From Pseudomonadota bacterium (GTDB lineage Bacteria > Pseudomonadota > Gammaproteobacteria > Burkholderiales > Thiobacillaceae), in contig JAKADC010000010.1 of NCBI GenBank assembly GCA_021820845.1, forward strand, positions 16,214 to 80,213: a DNA stretch of 64,000 bases, written 5' to 3'. Position 1 is the first letter of the stretch. The number at the start of each line of letters is the position of its first letter. A model generated the notes under the pieces. That model saw only the letters and a program-made list of their open reading frames with translations, had not been told where the DNA came from and searched no databases. Of this stretch, positions 26,873 to 36,687 are shown one piece after another. Made by a program: the position numbers and the translations under genes.

Positions 26873-28786
26873 TTATCCCACGGCGGCGCTGCGCGCTTGC
26901 TGGATCAGGTGCGTGAGCAGGGCGCGCAGCTTGGCGGGCCGCAGCGGCTTGTGCAGGAGCGGGAAGCCGGCCTTGCTGATGCGCAGGATGGTGTCGGGCG
27001 CGGTGTCGCCGGTGACGAGAATGGCCGGGATGTCGCGGCCGAGCGTCTGCCGCAGGCGGGCGATCACCTCGATCCCGTCGACGTCGTCGGGCAGGCGGTA
27101 GTCCGACACGATGACGTCGGGAACGCGGCCTAGGCTGGCGAGCCAGTGTTCGGCTTCGTCGGCGCTGTGCGCGGTGACCAGGTCGAGGTTCCAGTTGTCG
27201 AACAGTTCGGCCATGCCGCGCAGGATCGCGCTTTCGTCATCCACCAGCAGCACCAGCGCGTCGCCGGGGATCTGGCCGGGCGCAGGGGCGGGCGCGGGCG
27301 GCTGGATCAGGCGGGCGTCGCCGCATGGCACCTCGATGCTGAACGTCGAGCCGTGGTCCGGCACCGACCGGAGGTCCACGCGGTGTCCCAGCAGCCGGCC
27401 CAGGCGCGACACGATGGCGAGCCCGAGCCCGAGGCCCTTGCTGCGGTCGCGCGCCGGATTGTGCAGCTGCACGAACTCCTGGAACACGCTGTCCTGCTGG
27501 TCCGGCGGGATGCCCCGCCCGGTGTCGATGACGCTCAGGCGCACGGTGCGGCCACGGCGCCGGCAGGCCACCAGCACGCCGCCGTCGTCGGTATAGCGAA
27601 TGGCGTTGGTGATCAGGTTCACCAGGATGCGCTCGATCAGCAGCGGATCGCTGTACAGCACGACGTCGCATGGCCGGAAACGCAGGCGCAGCTGTTTTTC
27701 CGCGGCCAGCGCGCTGAACTGGTGCTCGAGGTCGAGCAGCATCTTGCGCAGCGGAAAATGCACCGGATGCGCTTCGATGGTGCCGGCGTCGAGCCGCGAA
27801 ATGTCGAGCAGGGCGTCGAACAGCAATTCCATCGCCGCGGTCGACGCCTCGATGTTGTCGATCAGGGTTTGCGACTCGGGCTGCCGGTTGCGCACTTTCA
27901 GCGCGGCGACGAACAGCGACAGCGCGTGCAGAGGCTGCCGCAGATCGTGGCTGGCCGCGGCAAAGAAGCGCGACTTCGCCTGGTTGGCGCGCTCGGCCAT
28001 GTCCTTCTTCGCGGCGAGGTCGGCGGTGGCTTCGTTGATGCGCCGTTCCAGCTCGCTTCGGTGCGCCTGCAGCGCCTCGGCCATGTCGTTCACGCCGGCG
28101 GCGAGCGCACCGACTTCGCCGCCGGCCGGCAGCTGAGTGCGCACCGCGAGGTCGTTGCAGGCGAGCCGCTCCACCACGCGGCCGATATGTCGCAACTGCC
28201 CCGCAAGCCGGTTGGACAGGCGCCAGGCGAGCGCGGCAGTGAGCGTCAGCGCCAGCAGCATCAGAGACGCGGCATGAATCAGCGTGTCGCGCTTGAACGT
28301 CCCGGTCTGGCCGAGCGTGACGCCGACCTCGACGTGACCGGGCAGGCCGCCGGAGAACGCGGCGGGGGCGGCGGACGGCGCGCCGTGAAGGAAGCTCGCG
28401 CCGGGCGGGCGCAGGGCGACGTCGAGCCGGAAGCCATCGTCGTCGAACGCGGGGCCGGGCGCATCGCCCGCGCTCGCGAGCGCGCGGCCGTGGCCATCGG
28501 TGACGCGGGCAAAGGCGAGCCGGCTGTCGCGGATTTCGGCTTCGAGCAGGTCGCGCGCCTCGGTCGCGCCGCCTGTCGCAAGCGCGTAGGGGAGCGTGTC
28601 GGCCAGGTGGCGGACCGCGCTCGCAGCGCGCGCGCGCGCCGTCTGCTCGGCCGCGGCGAACGTCCGCGCGGTGAAGTACGCGACCATTCCGAACTCGGTC
28701 AGCAGCGCGGGCAGCAGGGCGATCGCGAGCATCCTGCTGCGGATGCTGGGAATCGACAGGCGGCCGAGACGGGCGCGAAGGGCCAT
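26873..28786 (-). CDS. Hybrid sensor histidine kinase with C-terminal receiver
   Basis: A 637-residue membrane kinase. Two membrane segments (residues 20-40 and about 175-195) enclose a periplasmic sensor domain; a HAMP domain follows, then a coiled coil, a HisKA domain with the phospho-acceptor in AASHDLRQPLHALSLF, an HATPase domain (NLITNAIRYTDDG, DTGRGIP, GLGLGLAIVSRL) and a receiver with phospho-acceptor VIVSDYRLPDD. Its ATG overlaps the stop of the response regulator gene (ATGA), so the two are co-translated and should form a pair. The signal is not evident. Confidence 0.9.
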   Translation of the reverse strand: MALRARLGRLSIPSIRSRMLAIALLPALLTEFGMVAYFTARTFAAAEQTARARAASAVRHLADTLPYALATGGATEARDLLEAEIRDSRLAFARVTDGHGRALASAGDAPGPAFDDDGFRLDVALRPPGASFLHGAPSAAPAAFSGGLPGHVEVGVTLGQTGTFKRDTLIHAASLMLLALTLTAALAWRLSNRLAGQLRHIGRVVERLACNDLAVRTQLPAGGEVGALAAGVNDMAEALQAHRSELERRINEATADLAAKKDMAERANQAKSRFFAAASHDLRQPLHALSLFVAALKVRNRQPESQTLIDNIEASTAAMELLFDALLDISRLDAGTIEAHPVHFPLRKMLLDLEHQFSALAAEKQLRLRFRPCDVVLYSDPLLIERILVNLITNAIRYTDDGGVLVACRRRGRTVRLSVIDTGRGIPPDQQDSVFQEFVQLHNPARDRSKGLGLGLAIVSRLGRLLGHRVDLRSVPDHGSTFSIEVPCGDARLIQPPAPAPAPGQIPGDALVLLVDDESAILRGMAELFDNWNLDLVTAHSADEAEHWLASLGRVPDVIVSDYRLPDDVDGIEVIARLRQTLGRDIPAILVTGDTAPDTILRISKAGFPLLHKPLRPAKLRALLTHLIQQARSAAVG

Positions 28787-29424
28787 CACGTACCCTGGGT
28801 CAGGCGCTGGATCGCGAGCACGGCCTCGGTTCGGTTGCTTACGCTGAGCGTGCGGAAAATTGCGGCGATATGGACTTTCACCGTGCTTTCCGACATCGCG
28901 AGCGCGCCGGCGATGGCCTTGTTCGCGCAGCCCCGCGCCAGCAGCCGCGCCACCTCGAGCTGGCGTGCCGTCAATCCGGTCTGCTCGAGGGCCTTGAATC
29001 CGGCGGGCGCCGCTCGCGCGGCGATTTGCCTGTCTCCCATGCAGGTGGGCACGAAGAGGTCTCCCGCCAGCACCTGCCGCAATGCGGCCAGCATCACGCT
29101 CGTGGAGGCAGCCTTGGGAATGTAGCCGAGCGCACCCGCTTCGAGTGCGTCGCGGATGTCGTGCGGCGATTCGGAGGCGGAGAGGATCACCAGGGGAATG
29201 TCGGGGAAGCGGTTGCGGTACTCCGTGATCCCCTGCATGCCGGTGAAGCCGGGCATGTTCAGGTCGACCAGCGCCAGATCGAGGTCGGCGTGCAGCGCGG
29301 TCTGGGCGAAGAGGCTGGGATAGTCGTGGGCGTCGATGATTTCGACCGGGGGTTCGAGCTGCGACAGGACCTGCCGCACGCCCTCGCGCATGAGCGGATG
29401 GTCGTCGGCCAGTAGGGTTTTCAT
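28786..29424 (-). CDS. NarL/FixJ-family response regulator
   Basis: A 212-residue two-domain regulator. The receiver begins MKTLLADDHPLMREGV with the phospho-acceptor in LALVDLNMPGFTG (about residue 55) and the Lys in YIPKAAS. The C-terminal LuxR-type helix-turn-helix is LTARQLEVARLLARGCANKAIAGALAMSESTVKVHI. It precedes and overlaps the hybrid kinase gene, the partner kinase. Confidence 0.93.
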   Translation of the reverse strand: MKTLLADDHPLMREGVRQVLSQLEPPVEIIDAHDYPSLFAQTALHADLDLALVDLNMPGFTGMQGITEYRNRFPDIPLVILSASESPHDIRDALEAGALGYIPKAASTSVMLAALRQVLAGDLFVPTCMGDRQIAARAAPAGFKALEQTGLTARQLEVARLLARGCANKAIAGALAMSESTVKVHIAAIFRTLSVSNRTEAVLAIQRLTQGT

Positions 29425-29498
29425 AGCGGCGCTCCCTGCATGGCGGGATTTTAGCCAACTTCGCCCCGGCCCGGCAGGATGCCGCGGCAGCCGCGTTT

Positions 29499-29993
29499 CT
29501 ATTTGCCGCGGACCTTGTTCACGCCGGCGTCGATCGCGCCTTCGAGATAGCCGAAGTAGTAGTCGGGATTCAGCAGGCCGACGATCGCGTCGCCGACGTT
29601 GTTTCCCTGCCCGTCGAATACCTGGATGGTGGGCACCATGAACACCTTGTGCGCGGCGGCGAATGCGCCTTCCGTGGTCGACGCGCCGTCAAAGCCGGTG
29701 AGCGGGTCGCTGGCACCGATGGTGACTTCGCGGATGATGACGCGGTTGCGATACGCGGGATCCTTGTGCATCGGGATCAGGTAGTCGTGCTTGACGCGTT
29801 CGCAATAGGGGCAGTGAGGCGTGGTGAAGACCACCAGAATGGGGACGCGCCGCTTCGCCGCCGTGCGCGCGTCGGCCTGAAAATTCGCGGCATGCACGAG
29901 GCCATCCGCCGCGCGCGCAGCGCCGGGCAGCCCCAAGCCCCATGCTAAAATCAGGACACCGGCCACGATCCGCCGCGCGATTGCAGCCATCAT
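29499..29993 (-). CDS. Secreted thioredoxin-fold protein (CPYC)
   Basis: A 164-residue exported protein with signal peptide ([22 protein letters not shown]) and a thioredoxin-like domain holding CPYC ([16 protein letters not shown]) and a cis-Pro segment ([15 protein letters not shown]). Periplasmic proteins of this type, including SoxW of sulfur oxidisers, reduce or rearrange disulfides. I chose the ATG at 29993; the in-frame ATG at 30017 would add eight residues before the signal peptide, and neither has a strong ribosome site. It is divergent from hemC. Confidence 0.8.
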   Translation of the reverse strand: MMAAIARRIVAGVLILAWGLGLPGAARAADGLVHAANFQADARTAAKRRVPILVVFTTPHCPYCERVKHDYLIPMHKDPAYRNRVIIREVTIGASDPLTGFDGASTTEGAFAAAHKVFMVPTIQVFDGQGNNVGDAIVGLLNPDYYFGYLEGAIDAGVNKVRGK

Positions 29994-30071
29994 TTCGGGT
30001 GGGTTCGGATACCTCATAGTTGCCAGTATCGCGCCATCATTTGCCAATTCAAACAGTTTATTCCTACCGAC

Positions 30072-30995
30072 ATGCAGACCCTGACCATCGCCTCCCGTGA
30101 AAGCGCCCTCGCCATGTGGCAGGCAGAGCATATTCGCGATCGTCTTCGCGCGCTGCATCCCGGCTGCACGGTCAACATCCTGGGCATGACGACGCGCGGC
30201 GACCAGATCCTCGACGTGACGCTGTCCAAGGTCGGCGGCAAGGGACTCTTCGTCAAGGAACTCGAAGTCGCGCTGGAGGCCGGCCAGGCCGATCTGGCGG
30301 TGCATTCGATGAAGGACGTGCCGATGGAACTGCCGGCGGGTTTTGCGCTCGCGGTCATCGGCGAGCGCGAGGACCCGCGCGACGCCTTCGTGTCCAACCG
30401 CTATGCGCGCCTGTCCGAACTGCCACCCGGCGGCATCGTCGGCACCTCCAGCCTGCGCCGCGAGGCGCAGCTGCGCGCGCGCTATCCCCACCTGACGGTG
30501 AAGCCGCTGCGCGGCAATGTCGGCACGCGCCTTAAAAAACTCGACGAGGGCCAGTTCGACGCGATCCTGCTTGCCGCCGCCGGCCTCAAGCGGCTCGGGC
30601 TGGGCGATCGCATCAAGAGCCTGCTGGACGTGGAAGACAGCATTCCTGCCGCGGGCCAGGGCGCCCTCGGCATCGAAATCCGCAGCGACAACGCGGCGGT
30701 CGCCGCCATGCTGACGGCGTTGAATCATCCCGAAACCGCCGCCTGCGTGCGCGCGGAGCGTCAGGTGAGCCGCGTGCTCGGCGGCAGCTGCCAGGTCCCG
30801 CTGGGCGCGCACGCCGTATTGCGGGAGGGACGCCTGCTGCTCAACGGCTTTGTCGCGAATCCTGACGGCAGCGGCTTCATCCACGAGCGCGCCGAGGGCG
30901 ACGCGACGGATCCCGAGGCGGTCGGCCAGGCGCTGGCCGACAAGTTGCTGGCGCTGGGCGCGCGCGCCATCCTCGACGCGCTTCCGGCCGCATGA
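30072..30995 (+). CDS. hemC: Porphobilinogen deaminase (hydroxymethylbilane synthase)
   Basis: Joins four porphobilinogens into hydroxymethylbilane. 307 aa with the family start [58 protein letters not shown] and the dipyrromethane-cofactor cysteine in [12 protein letters not shown] near residue 240. First gene of the hemCDXY operon; its stop overlaps hemD (ATGA). Confidence 0.97.
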   Translation: MQTLTIASRESALAMWQAEHIRDRLRALHPGCTVNILGMTTRGDQILDVTLSKVGGKGLFVKELEVALEAGQADLAVHSMKDVPMELPAGFALAVIGEREDPRDAFVSNRYARLSELPPGGIVGTSSLRREAQLRARYPHLTVKPLRGNVGTRLKKLDEGQFDAILLAAAGLKRLGLGDRIKSLLDVEDSIPAAGQGALGIEIRSDNAAVAAMLTALNHPETAACVRAERQVSRVLGGSCQVPLGAHAVLREGRLLLNGFVANPDGSGFIHERAEGDATDPEAVGQALADKLLALGARAILDALPAA

Positions 30996-31771
30996 CGCAG
31001 CCGCTGGCCGGGCGCACCGTCCTGGTGACGCGGCCTGCCCACCAGGCGTCCGCGCTCGCGCGGGGCGTGGAGGCGGCGGGTGGCGAGGCCTTCGTGTTCC
31101 CTGCGCTCGCCATCGAGCCCGTCGCCGGCGACCGCCTGGCCGAGCCGCTTGCACATCTCGCCCGCGCCGATATCGCAATCTTCATCAGCCCCAATGCGGC
31201 ACAATTCGGCATGGCGGCGATCCGCGCGACCGGCGGCCTGCCTGCGGGCATCGAGGTGTTCGCGGTCGGCGCGGGAACCGCGCGTGCGCTCGCCGCCGAG
31301 GGGGTGGCGGACGTCATCATGCCCGACGGCCAGGACAGCGAAGCGCTGCTGGCCGTGCCGCGGCTTCGCGACGTGGCCGGCCGGCGCGTGGTCATCGTGC
31401 GCGGCGTCGGCGGCCGCGCGCTCGTCGCCGACACCTTGCGCGCGCGCGGTGCCGACGTGCATTTCATGGAGTGCTACCGGCGCGCGTGTCCGCAGGCGGA
31501 TGCCGCGCCGCTGCTGCAACGCTGGCAGGCCGGCGGCATCGATGCGGTGACCGTCGCCAGCGCGGAGACGCTGCACAACCTGGCGGCGCTGCTCGGCCCG
31601 GCTGGCGCGCCGCTGTTGGCGGCGACGCCGCTTTTCGCGCCGCATGAGAAAATCGCCGCGGCGGCGCGCCGCTTCGGCATCGCGCGCGTAATTGCCACCC
31701 CGGGCGGCGACGCAGGCCTGCTCGATGGCCTCATCACGTGGTTCAGGAACGAAACCGACTCTGAAAAATGA
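30992..31771 (+). CDS. hemD: Uroporphyrinogen-III synthase
   Basis: Cyclises hydroxymethylbilane with inversion of ring D. 259 aa, beginning [39 protein letters not shown], with the characteristic low-conservation body and the motifs [11 protein letters not shown] and [10 protein letters not shown]. Overlaps hemC at the start and hemX at the end (ATGA in both cases). Confidence 0.93.
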   Translation: MTQPLAGRTVLVTRPAHQASALARGVEAAGGEAFVFPALAIEPVAGDRLAEPLAHLARADIAIFISPNAAQFGMAAIRATGGLPAGIEVFAVGAGTARALAAEGVADVIMPDGQDSEALLAVPRLRDVAGRRVVIVRGVGGRALVADTLRARGADVHFMECYRRACPQADAAPLLQRWQAGGIDAVTVASAETLHNLAALLGPAGAPLLAATPLFAPHEKIAAAARRFGIARVIATPGGDAGLLDGLITWFRNETDSEK

Positions 31772-32796
31772 ATGACACTCCCGATTTGCCTCCCGCACCC
31801 CCTGCCGCTGTCCCTCCCGCGTCGCCGCACGGACGCCTCCAGGTCGTGCCGCTGGTCGCCTTGCTGGTCGCGGTGCTCGCGCTGGCGGCGGCCGCGTGGT
31901 CGTGGTCGGACAGCCGCGAGCGCATCCGCGATCTGAAGACCGAGCTGGGGCGCCGCCTCGCCGATTCGGGCAAGGACGTGAACGAATCCGTTTTGCTGGC
32001 GCGCAACGCGGACGACGCGATGAGGCGGATCGGCGAGCAGGTCGCGCAGATCGAAGGCCAGATGGCGACCTCGCAGCAGCAGCAACAGGCGCTCGAATCG
32101 CTGTACAAGGATCTGGCGCAGGGCCGCGATCAATGGACGCTGGCCGAGATCGAACAGGTCCTGCTCACCGCCGCGCAGCAGCTGCAACTGGCGGGCAACG
32201 TGAAGGCCGCGATCATCGCGCTGGAGGGCGCGGACACCCGCCTGCAGCGCCTGAACAAGCCGCAGTTCACCGCACTGCGCCGCGCCATCGCATCCGATCT
32301 GGCCAATCTGCGTGCGGCGCCCTCGGTCGACGAGGTGGGCGTGAGCGCGCGGATCGAGGCGCTGGTGGCGCACCACGCCGAGTGGCCGCTGGCGAGCGCG
32401 CAGGCGTCCGAAGCCGCGCCAGCCCCACGCAGTGCCCGCGCCGCCAACTTCGGCCAGGAGTTGTGGCAGGAGCTGAAGCATCTGGTGCAGATCCGCCGCG
32501 TGGAAGGCAACGAGGCCGTGCTGCTGCCCCCCGATCAGGCCTATTTCCTGCGCGAGAACCTGCGCCTGCGCCTGCTGTCGGCGCGCCTGGCGCTGATGTC
32601 GCGCGACCAGGCCGCGTTCCGGGCGGATCTGCTCGCGGTGTCGAACATGCTCGAGCGCTATTTCAACACGCGCGATGCCGGCGTCGCCGCCGCGGTCAAG
32701 GAGGTCAAGCGGCTGTCCGAGCTGCAGATCGCCGTCAAGTTGCCCGGGATCGACGCCAGCCTCGCCGCGCTCGATGCCTACAAGGGGGAGCATTAA
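31768..32796 (+). CDS. hemX: HemX-like membrane protein
   Basis: A 342-residue protein with a Pro/Ala-rich cytoplasmic start, one membrane segment (VPLVALLVAVLALAAAAWSW, about residues 28-50), a coiled coil (60-120) and a helical periplasmic domain. Family members are often labelled uroporphyrinogen-III C-methyltransferase, but the SAM-binding methylase domain is absent here; the role is probably structural or regulatory in tetrapyrrole synthesis. It sits between hemD (4-base overlap) and hemY. Confidence 0.88.
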   Translation: MNDTPDLPPAPPAAVPPASPHGRLQVVPLVALLVAVLALAAAAWSWSDSRERIRDLKTELGRRLADSGKDVNESVLLARNADDAMRRIGEQVAQIEGQMATSQQQQQALESLYKDLAQGRDQWTLAEIEQVLLTAAQQLQLAGNVKAAIIALEGADTRLQRLNKPQFTALRRAIASDLANLRAAPSVDEVGVSARIEALVAHHAEWPLASAQASEAAPAPRSARAANFGQELWQELKHLVQIRRVEGNEAVLLPPDQAYFLRENLRLRLLSARLALMSRDQAAFRADLLAVSNMLERYFNTRDAGVAAAVKEVKRLSELQIAVKLPGIDASLAALDAYKGEH

Positions 32797-32797
32797 A

Positions 32798-33970
32798 TTG
32801 CGCTGGCTGATCTCGCTGCTCATCGTCGCCGTGCTGGCGGTCGCCCTCGCCATGGCGGGGCGCTACGACCCGGGGTACGTGGTGCTGGTGTACCCGCCGT
32901 GGCGAATGGAAATTTCCTTCATCGGGTTCGTGCTGGCCGTGATCGGCATGGTCGTCGGCGGCATCGTGCTGCTGCGGCTGGCGCTGCTCACCCTCAACCT
33001 CCCGAGCCTCGTGCGCGAACAGCGTGAACGGCGCGCCGCTCGAAGGCGCGACGAGAATTTCGTCGGCGGCCTCCGGGCCTACACCGAATACCGCTACCAG
33101 GATGCCGAGCAATCCCTCGGCCAATGGACGGGCGACGAACCCAGGACGGGGCTCGCGCGCGTGCTCGCGGCGCGGGCGGCGCAGGAAATGCGCGCCGCGG
33201 CGCTGCGCGAACGCCACATCCAGGCGGCGAGCGAGCACGGCGCCGAACTCGCGGCGCAGTTGTTCGAGGCCGAGGCCCGCCTTGACGCCAAGGACGCGAC
33301 GGCGGCACTGGCGGCGATCGGCCGCGCCAAGGACATCGCGCCGCAGCACACGGCGCTCTTGCGGCTCGAACTCAGGGCGCGGCAGATGACGGGACAGTGG
33401 GACGAGGCCGATCGCCTGCTCGACAGCCTGATCCGCAGCAACGCACTGGAGCCGGGTGTCGCCATCCAGAACCGGCGCATGGCGTACGCCGAAAACCTCA
33501 AGCGGCGCGCCGAGGACGATCGCGGCCTGCTGGAATACTGGAAAAAGATTCCGGCCGACCTGAAGGTCGATCCGTGGGTGGCGCGCGCCGCTGTCCGTGC
33601 CTTCATGCAGCGCGGCGGAAACGACACCGCGCTCGACATCCTGGAGGCCGCGCTCGGGCGCGAGTGGAACGAGGATCTGGTCGCGCTGTACGGCGAGGCG
33701 CGCGGCAGCAGCCCGGCGCGGCAGATCGAGCAGGCCGAAAGATGGCTCCACGCCAAGCCGCGCGATGCGCAGTTGCTGCTCACGCTGGCGCAACTGTGCA
33801 GCGTGCAGCAGCTCTGGGGCAAGGCGCAAAGCTATCTGGAGGCGAGCCTCGCGATTTCCGCCAGCGCCGAAGGCCATATCCGCATGGCCGAACTCAAGAC
33901 GCAGAGCGGTCAGCCCGGCGAAGCCTGTCAGCATTATCAGAAAGCGCTGGCGCTGTGCCGCGCGCAGTAA
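32798..33970 (+). CDS. hemY: HemY-like TPR protein
   Basis: A 390-residue inner-membrane protein with two N-terminal membrane helices (LISLLIVAVLAVALAMAG and FIGFVLAVIGMVVGGIVLLRL) and a cytoplasmic domain of TPR-like helical repeats. It is the proteobacterial HemY found after hemX, not protoporphyrinogen oxidase. The start is a TTG at 32798, two bases after the hemX stop, with a very strong GGGGGAG at 32784-32790. Its exact role in haem synthesis is not established. Confidence 0.9.
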   Translation: MRWLISLLIVAVLAVALAMAGRYDPGYVVLVYPPWRMEISFIGFVLAVIGMVVGGIVLLRLALLTLNLPSLVREQRERRAARRRDENFVGGLRAYTEYRYQDAEQSLGQWTGDEPRTGLARVLAARAAQEMRAAALRERHIQAASEHGAELAAQLFEAEARLDAKDATAALAAIGRAKDIAPQHTALLRLELRARQMTGQWDEADRLLDSLIRSNALEPGVAIQNRRMAYAENLKRRAEDDRGLLEYWKKIPADLKVDPWVARAAVRAFMQRGGNDTALDILEAALGREWNEDLVALYGEARGSSPARQIEQAERWLHAKPRDAQLLLTLAQLCSVQQLWGKAQSYLEASLAISASAEGHIRMAELKTQSGQPGEACQHYQKALALCRAQ

Positions 33971-34023
33971 GGTTTAGCATCGCCGACTGGCACGTTTGTG
34001 CGGGGGCGACGCCGCGGGCGGCG

Positions 34024-34031
34024 TGTATTAT
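34024..34031 (+). promoter_or_regulatory. Possible extended -10 element of the secreted DUF302 gene
   Basis: TGTATTAT with no good -35 at normal distance, in a short AT-rich island between hemY and the next gene. Followed by AAAGGAG before the start codon. Confidence 0.35.
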
Positions 34032-34064
34032 CAGAGTTATCTAATATTTAAAAGGAGCGTCTCG

Positions 34065-34586
34065 ATGCGCCGGGGTTTTTTTGCCGTATTGGGTTTCACG
34101 CTGGCCGCATCGATGGCCTGCGTGCCCGCCAGTCAGGCCGCAGCGGCCAAACCGACCCAGTCGACGGAGTCCGTCGGCGTCTACAAGGTGGCGGTCGACC
34201 ACGGCGTCAGCCTGGCTGACGCCGCCGAATCGATGCGGCTGCGCGCCAATGCGTTGAACCTCAAGCTGGTCGCCGAGCTCCCGCTGTCCAAGCAGGTGGA
34301 AGCCATCACCGGCAAGCCGCAACACACCATCACCATCTACCAGTTCTGCGACGCGGTGCTCGCCAACGACCTGATCAGCATGAACCTGGATTTTGCCGTC
34401 TACATGCCGTGCCGCATCGCCCTGATCGAAGACGCCAAGGGGCAGGGCTGGCTGGTGATGATGGACGTGAACGTCGACGCGGTGGCGAAGGAAAAGCGCC
34501 TGCCGCAGGCGCTGAAGGACCGCGTCAACAAGGTGCGTAACGCGCTCGTCGACATCATGCAGGCAGGCGCCAAGGGCGAACTGTAA
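34065..34586 (+). CDS. Secreted DUF302 domain protein
   Basis: A 173-residue exported protein: signal peptide MRRGFFAVLGFTLAASMACVPASQA and a DUF302 domain with the motifs VSLADAAESMRLRANALNLKLV, TITIYQFCDAVLANDLI and YMPCRIALIEDAKGQGWLVMMD. Two conserved cysteines (in QFCD and MPCRI) are typical of the group. AAAGGAG seven bases upstream fixes the ATG at 34065. Function unknown; periplasmic location inferred. Confidence 0.85.
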   Translation: MRRGFFAVLGFTLAASMACVPASQAAAAKPTQSTESVGVYKVAVDHGVSLADAAESMRLRANALNLKLVAELPLSKQVEAITGKPQHTITIYQFCDAVLANDLISMNLDFAVYMPCRIALIEDAKGQGWLVMMDVNVDAVAKEKRLPQALKDRVNKVRNALVDIMQAGAKGEL

Positions 34587-34650
34587 GCGCTGCATCGCAG
34601 CGGGCCGCGCCCGCGCGCCGGGCTTTTCCGGACGCGCGGTCCGGCCGTGC

Positions 34651-35694
34651 TCAGACCGCCGGCGCGGCTTCGGTATCCGCGTCGGCCGCGTAGGTGAAGG
34701 CGTCAGCGAAGAACGCGTCTTCGGGCAGGCCGCGCGTTTCCACGAAGCTCGTGCGCGCGCTCTCGACCATCACGGGCGCACCGCAGGCATACACCTGGTA
34801 GCCGGACAGATCCGGAAAATCGGCCAGCACCGCCTCGTGCACGTAGCCGGTCCGGCCCTGCCATCGATCGCCCGGCTGCGGATCGGACAGCACGGGAACG
34901 AAGCTGAAATTGGGGCGTTCGGCCAGCCAGCGCTGCGGCAGTTCGACCATGTACAGATCCTTCAGCGAACGTACGCCCCAGTAAAGGACGAGTTCGCGGT
35001 CGGTATGCTCGGCAAAGGCGTGTTCGAGCATGCCCTTGATCGGCGCGAAGCCGGTGCCGCCGGCGAGGAAGAGAATCGGCTTGTCGGAATCGTCGCGGAT
35101 GAAGAAGCTGCCGAGGGGACCTTTCAGGCGCAGGATGTCGCGCTCCTTCATCGTCGAGAACACGTGGCCGCTGAACATGCCGCCGGGCACGTGGCGGATG
35201 TGCAGTTCCAGCAGAGCGTCGTCGTGCGGCGGGTTGGCGAGCGAATAGCTGCGCGTCTTGCCGTCCTTGAGCTGGAAATCGATGAATTGTCCGGCGAGAA
35301 ACTGCAGCCGCTCGTTGGCGGGCAGCTTGATCTTCATCACCATCACGTCGTCGGCGCGCTTCTCCAGCTTTTCCACCCGGCACGGCAATGTCTTGACCAC
35401 GATGTCCTTGGCGGCGCCGATCTCCTTGGCCTCGATCGTCAGGTCGGTCAAGGGCGTGGCGCGGCAGAAGAGGGCGCGACCCTGCGCCTTCTCCTCGTCC
35501 TTCAAGGCGTTGGCGGAGTGGGTGCCGTAGTCGACATCGCCGGAGAGCACTTTGCCCTTGCATGACCCGCACGCGCCATTGCGGCAGCCGTAGGGCAGCG
35601 CGAACCCTTCGCGCAATGCCGCTTCGAGAATCGTTTCGTCGTCGCTGACGGTAAATCGGTGCCCGCTGGGCTGGATGGTGACCTGGTAAGCCAT
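34651..35694 (-). CDS. 2Fe-2S ferredoxin / FAD-NAD(P)H reductase (AscD-like)
   Basis: A 347-residue electron-transfer flavoprotein. The N-terminal plant-type ferredoxin domain carries CRNGACGSCKG plus a distal Cys (LFCRATPL) as the four cluster ligands. The FAD domain has RSYSLANPP, and the NAD domain has LAGGTGFAPIKGML and a C-terminal YACGAPVMVESAR. Proteins of this layout are named CDP-6-deoxy-3,4-glucoseen reductase, but relatives serve as reductases of various oxygenases; no dideoxysugar genes are nearby, so the partner is unknown. Confidence 0.87.
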   Translation of the reverse strand: MAYQVTIQPSGHRFTVSDDETILEAALREGFALPYGCRNGACGSCKGKVLSGDVDYGTHSANALKDEEKAQGRALFCRATPLTDLTIEAKEIGAAKDIVVKTLPCRVEKLEKRADDVMVMKIKLPANERLQFLAGQFIDFQLKDGKTRSYSLANPPHDDALLELHIRHVPGGMFSGHVFSTMKERDILRLKGPLGSFFIRDDSDKPILFLAGGTGFAPIKGMLEHAFAEHTDRELVLYWGVRSLKDLYMVELPQRWLAERPNFSFVPVLSDPQPGDRWQGRTGYVHEAVLADFPDLSGYQVYACGAPVMVESARTSFVETRGLPEDAFFADAFTYAADADTEAAPAV

Positions 35695-35787
35695 GATGTG
35701 CGCTTAAAATGCGGTGACAAACCAGTGGATTATCGCGCGAGTGGCGGGCGTTTTCACCCTCGCGGCCGAAGGGTTACGGGCAGAGGA

Positions 35788-36675
35788 ATGAAAAAGATCT
35801 TGATTGTGGGGTTTGGCGACGTGGCCGAACGGCTGGTGGCGCGCTACGCGGGCCAGGCCGATTTCATCGGGCTGACGCGCAGGCCGGAACGCGTCCCCGC
35901 ACTGCGCGCGCTCGGTGTGACGCCCTACATCGGCGACCTCGACGCGCCGGCGACGCTGAAGCGGCTGCCGCGCGTCGACGGCGTGTTTCATTTCGCGCCG
36001 CCGCCCGGCGAAGGCCGGACCGATCCGCGCACGGCCCGCCTGCTGCATGCGCTCGCGCGGCACAGGTTGCCCGGCGCGCTGGTCTACATCAGCACCAGCG
36101 GGGTCTACGGCAATTGCGGCGGCGACTGGGTGGCCGAGACGCGCCCGGTCGCGCCCGTCAACGGGCGCGCGGTGCGGCGCGTCGACGCCGAACGCCAGCT
36201 TCGCGCGTGGGGCGCGGCGATGGGCGTGCAGGTCAGCATCCTGCGCGCGCCCGGGATCTACGCCGCGGACCGCCTCCCGCTGGAACGCGTCCGCCGTGGA
36301 ACGCCCGCGCTGATCGCCAGCGAGGACAGCTACACCAACCACATCCATGCCGATGATCTTGCGCGGCTCGCCTGGGCCGCCCTGTTCCGCGGCCGCCCGC
36401 AGCGCGTCTACCACGCGGTCGATGCGCACCCGCTGAAGATGGGCGACTGGTTCGACAGCTGCGCCGACGCCTTCGACCTGCCGCGGCCGCCGCGGGTGAA
36501 CCGGGCGGAGGCGGAGTCGCGCCTGTCCGAAGCGCTGCTGTCTTTCCTGCGCGAGTCGCGCCGCCTGTCGAATGCGCGCACCGCGCGCGAATTGCGGCTG
36601 AAATATCGCTACCCCACGTCGGAGGACCTGTTGCGGGAAATCAGGCAGGGCCGAGGACAGGCGAGGCTTTTTTGA
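35788..36675 (+). CDS. SDR-family NAD-dependent epimerase/dehydratase-like protein
   Basis: A 295-residue extended-SDR protein similar in layout to E. coli YeeZ. The dinucleotide motif is atypical, KKILIVGFGDVAERL. STSGVYGNCGGDW holds the catalytic-type Ser/Tyr region, but the YxxxK motif is replaced (RRVDAERQLRAWG), so normal SDR chemistry is doubtful. AGAGG just before the ATG at 35788 supports the start. Substrate unknown. It converges on fxsA with a 12-base gap. Confidence 0.8.
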   Translation: MKKILIVGFGDVAERLVARYAGQADFIGLTRRPERVPALRALGVTPYIGDLDAPATLKRLPRVDGVFHFAPPPGEGRTDPRTARLLHALARHRLPGALVYISTSGVYGNCGGDWVAETRPVAPVNGRAVRRVDAERQLRAWGAAMGVQVSILRAPGIYAADRLPLERVRRGTPALIASEDSYTNHIHADDLARLAWAALFRGRPQRVYHAVDAHPLKMGDWFDSCADAFDLPRPPRVNRAEAESRLSEALLSFLRESRRLSNARTARELRLKYRYPTSEDLLREIRQGRGQARLF

Positions 36676-36687
36676 GACGTCCGCGAA

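Noticed and set aside
27146..29125. Long plus-strand frame over the sensor kinase and regulator
   Set aside because: Opposite to well-defined HisKA, HATPase, receiver and HTH motifs.
31768..32796. Calling hemX a uroporphyrinogen-III methyltransferase
   Set aside because: No SAM-binding methylase domain is present; only a membrane helix, coiled coil and helical domain.
32798..33970. Calling hemY protoporphyrinogen oxidase
   Set aside because: No FAD-binding motif; two membrane helices and TPR-like repeats identify the unrelated proteobacterial HemY.
34600..34640. Hairpin between the DUF302 gene and the flavoprotein gene as terminator
   Set aside because: The stem is short (GCCCG/CGGGC) and the T-run has only four bases; possible but too weak to list.
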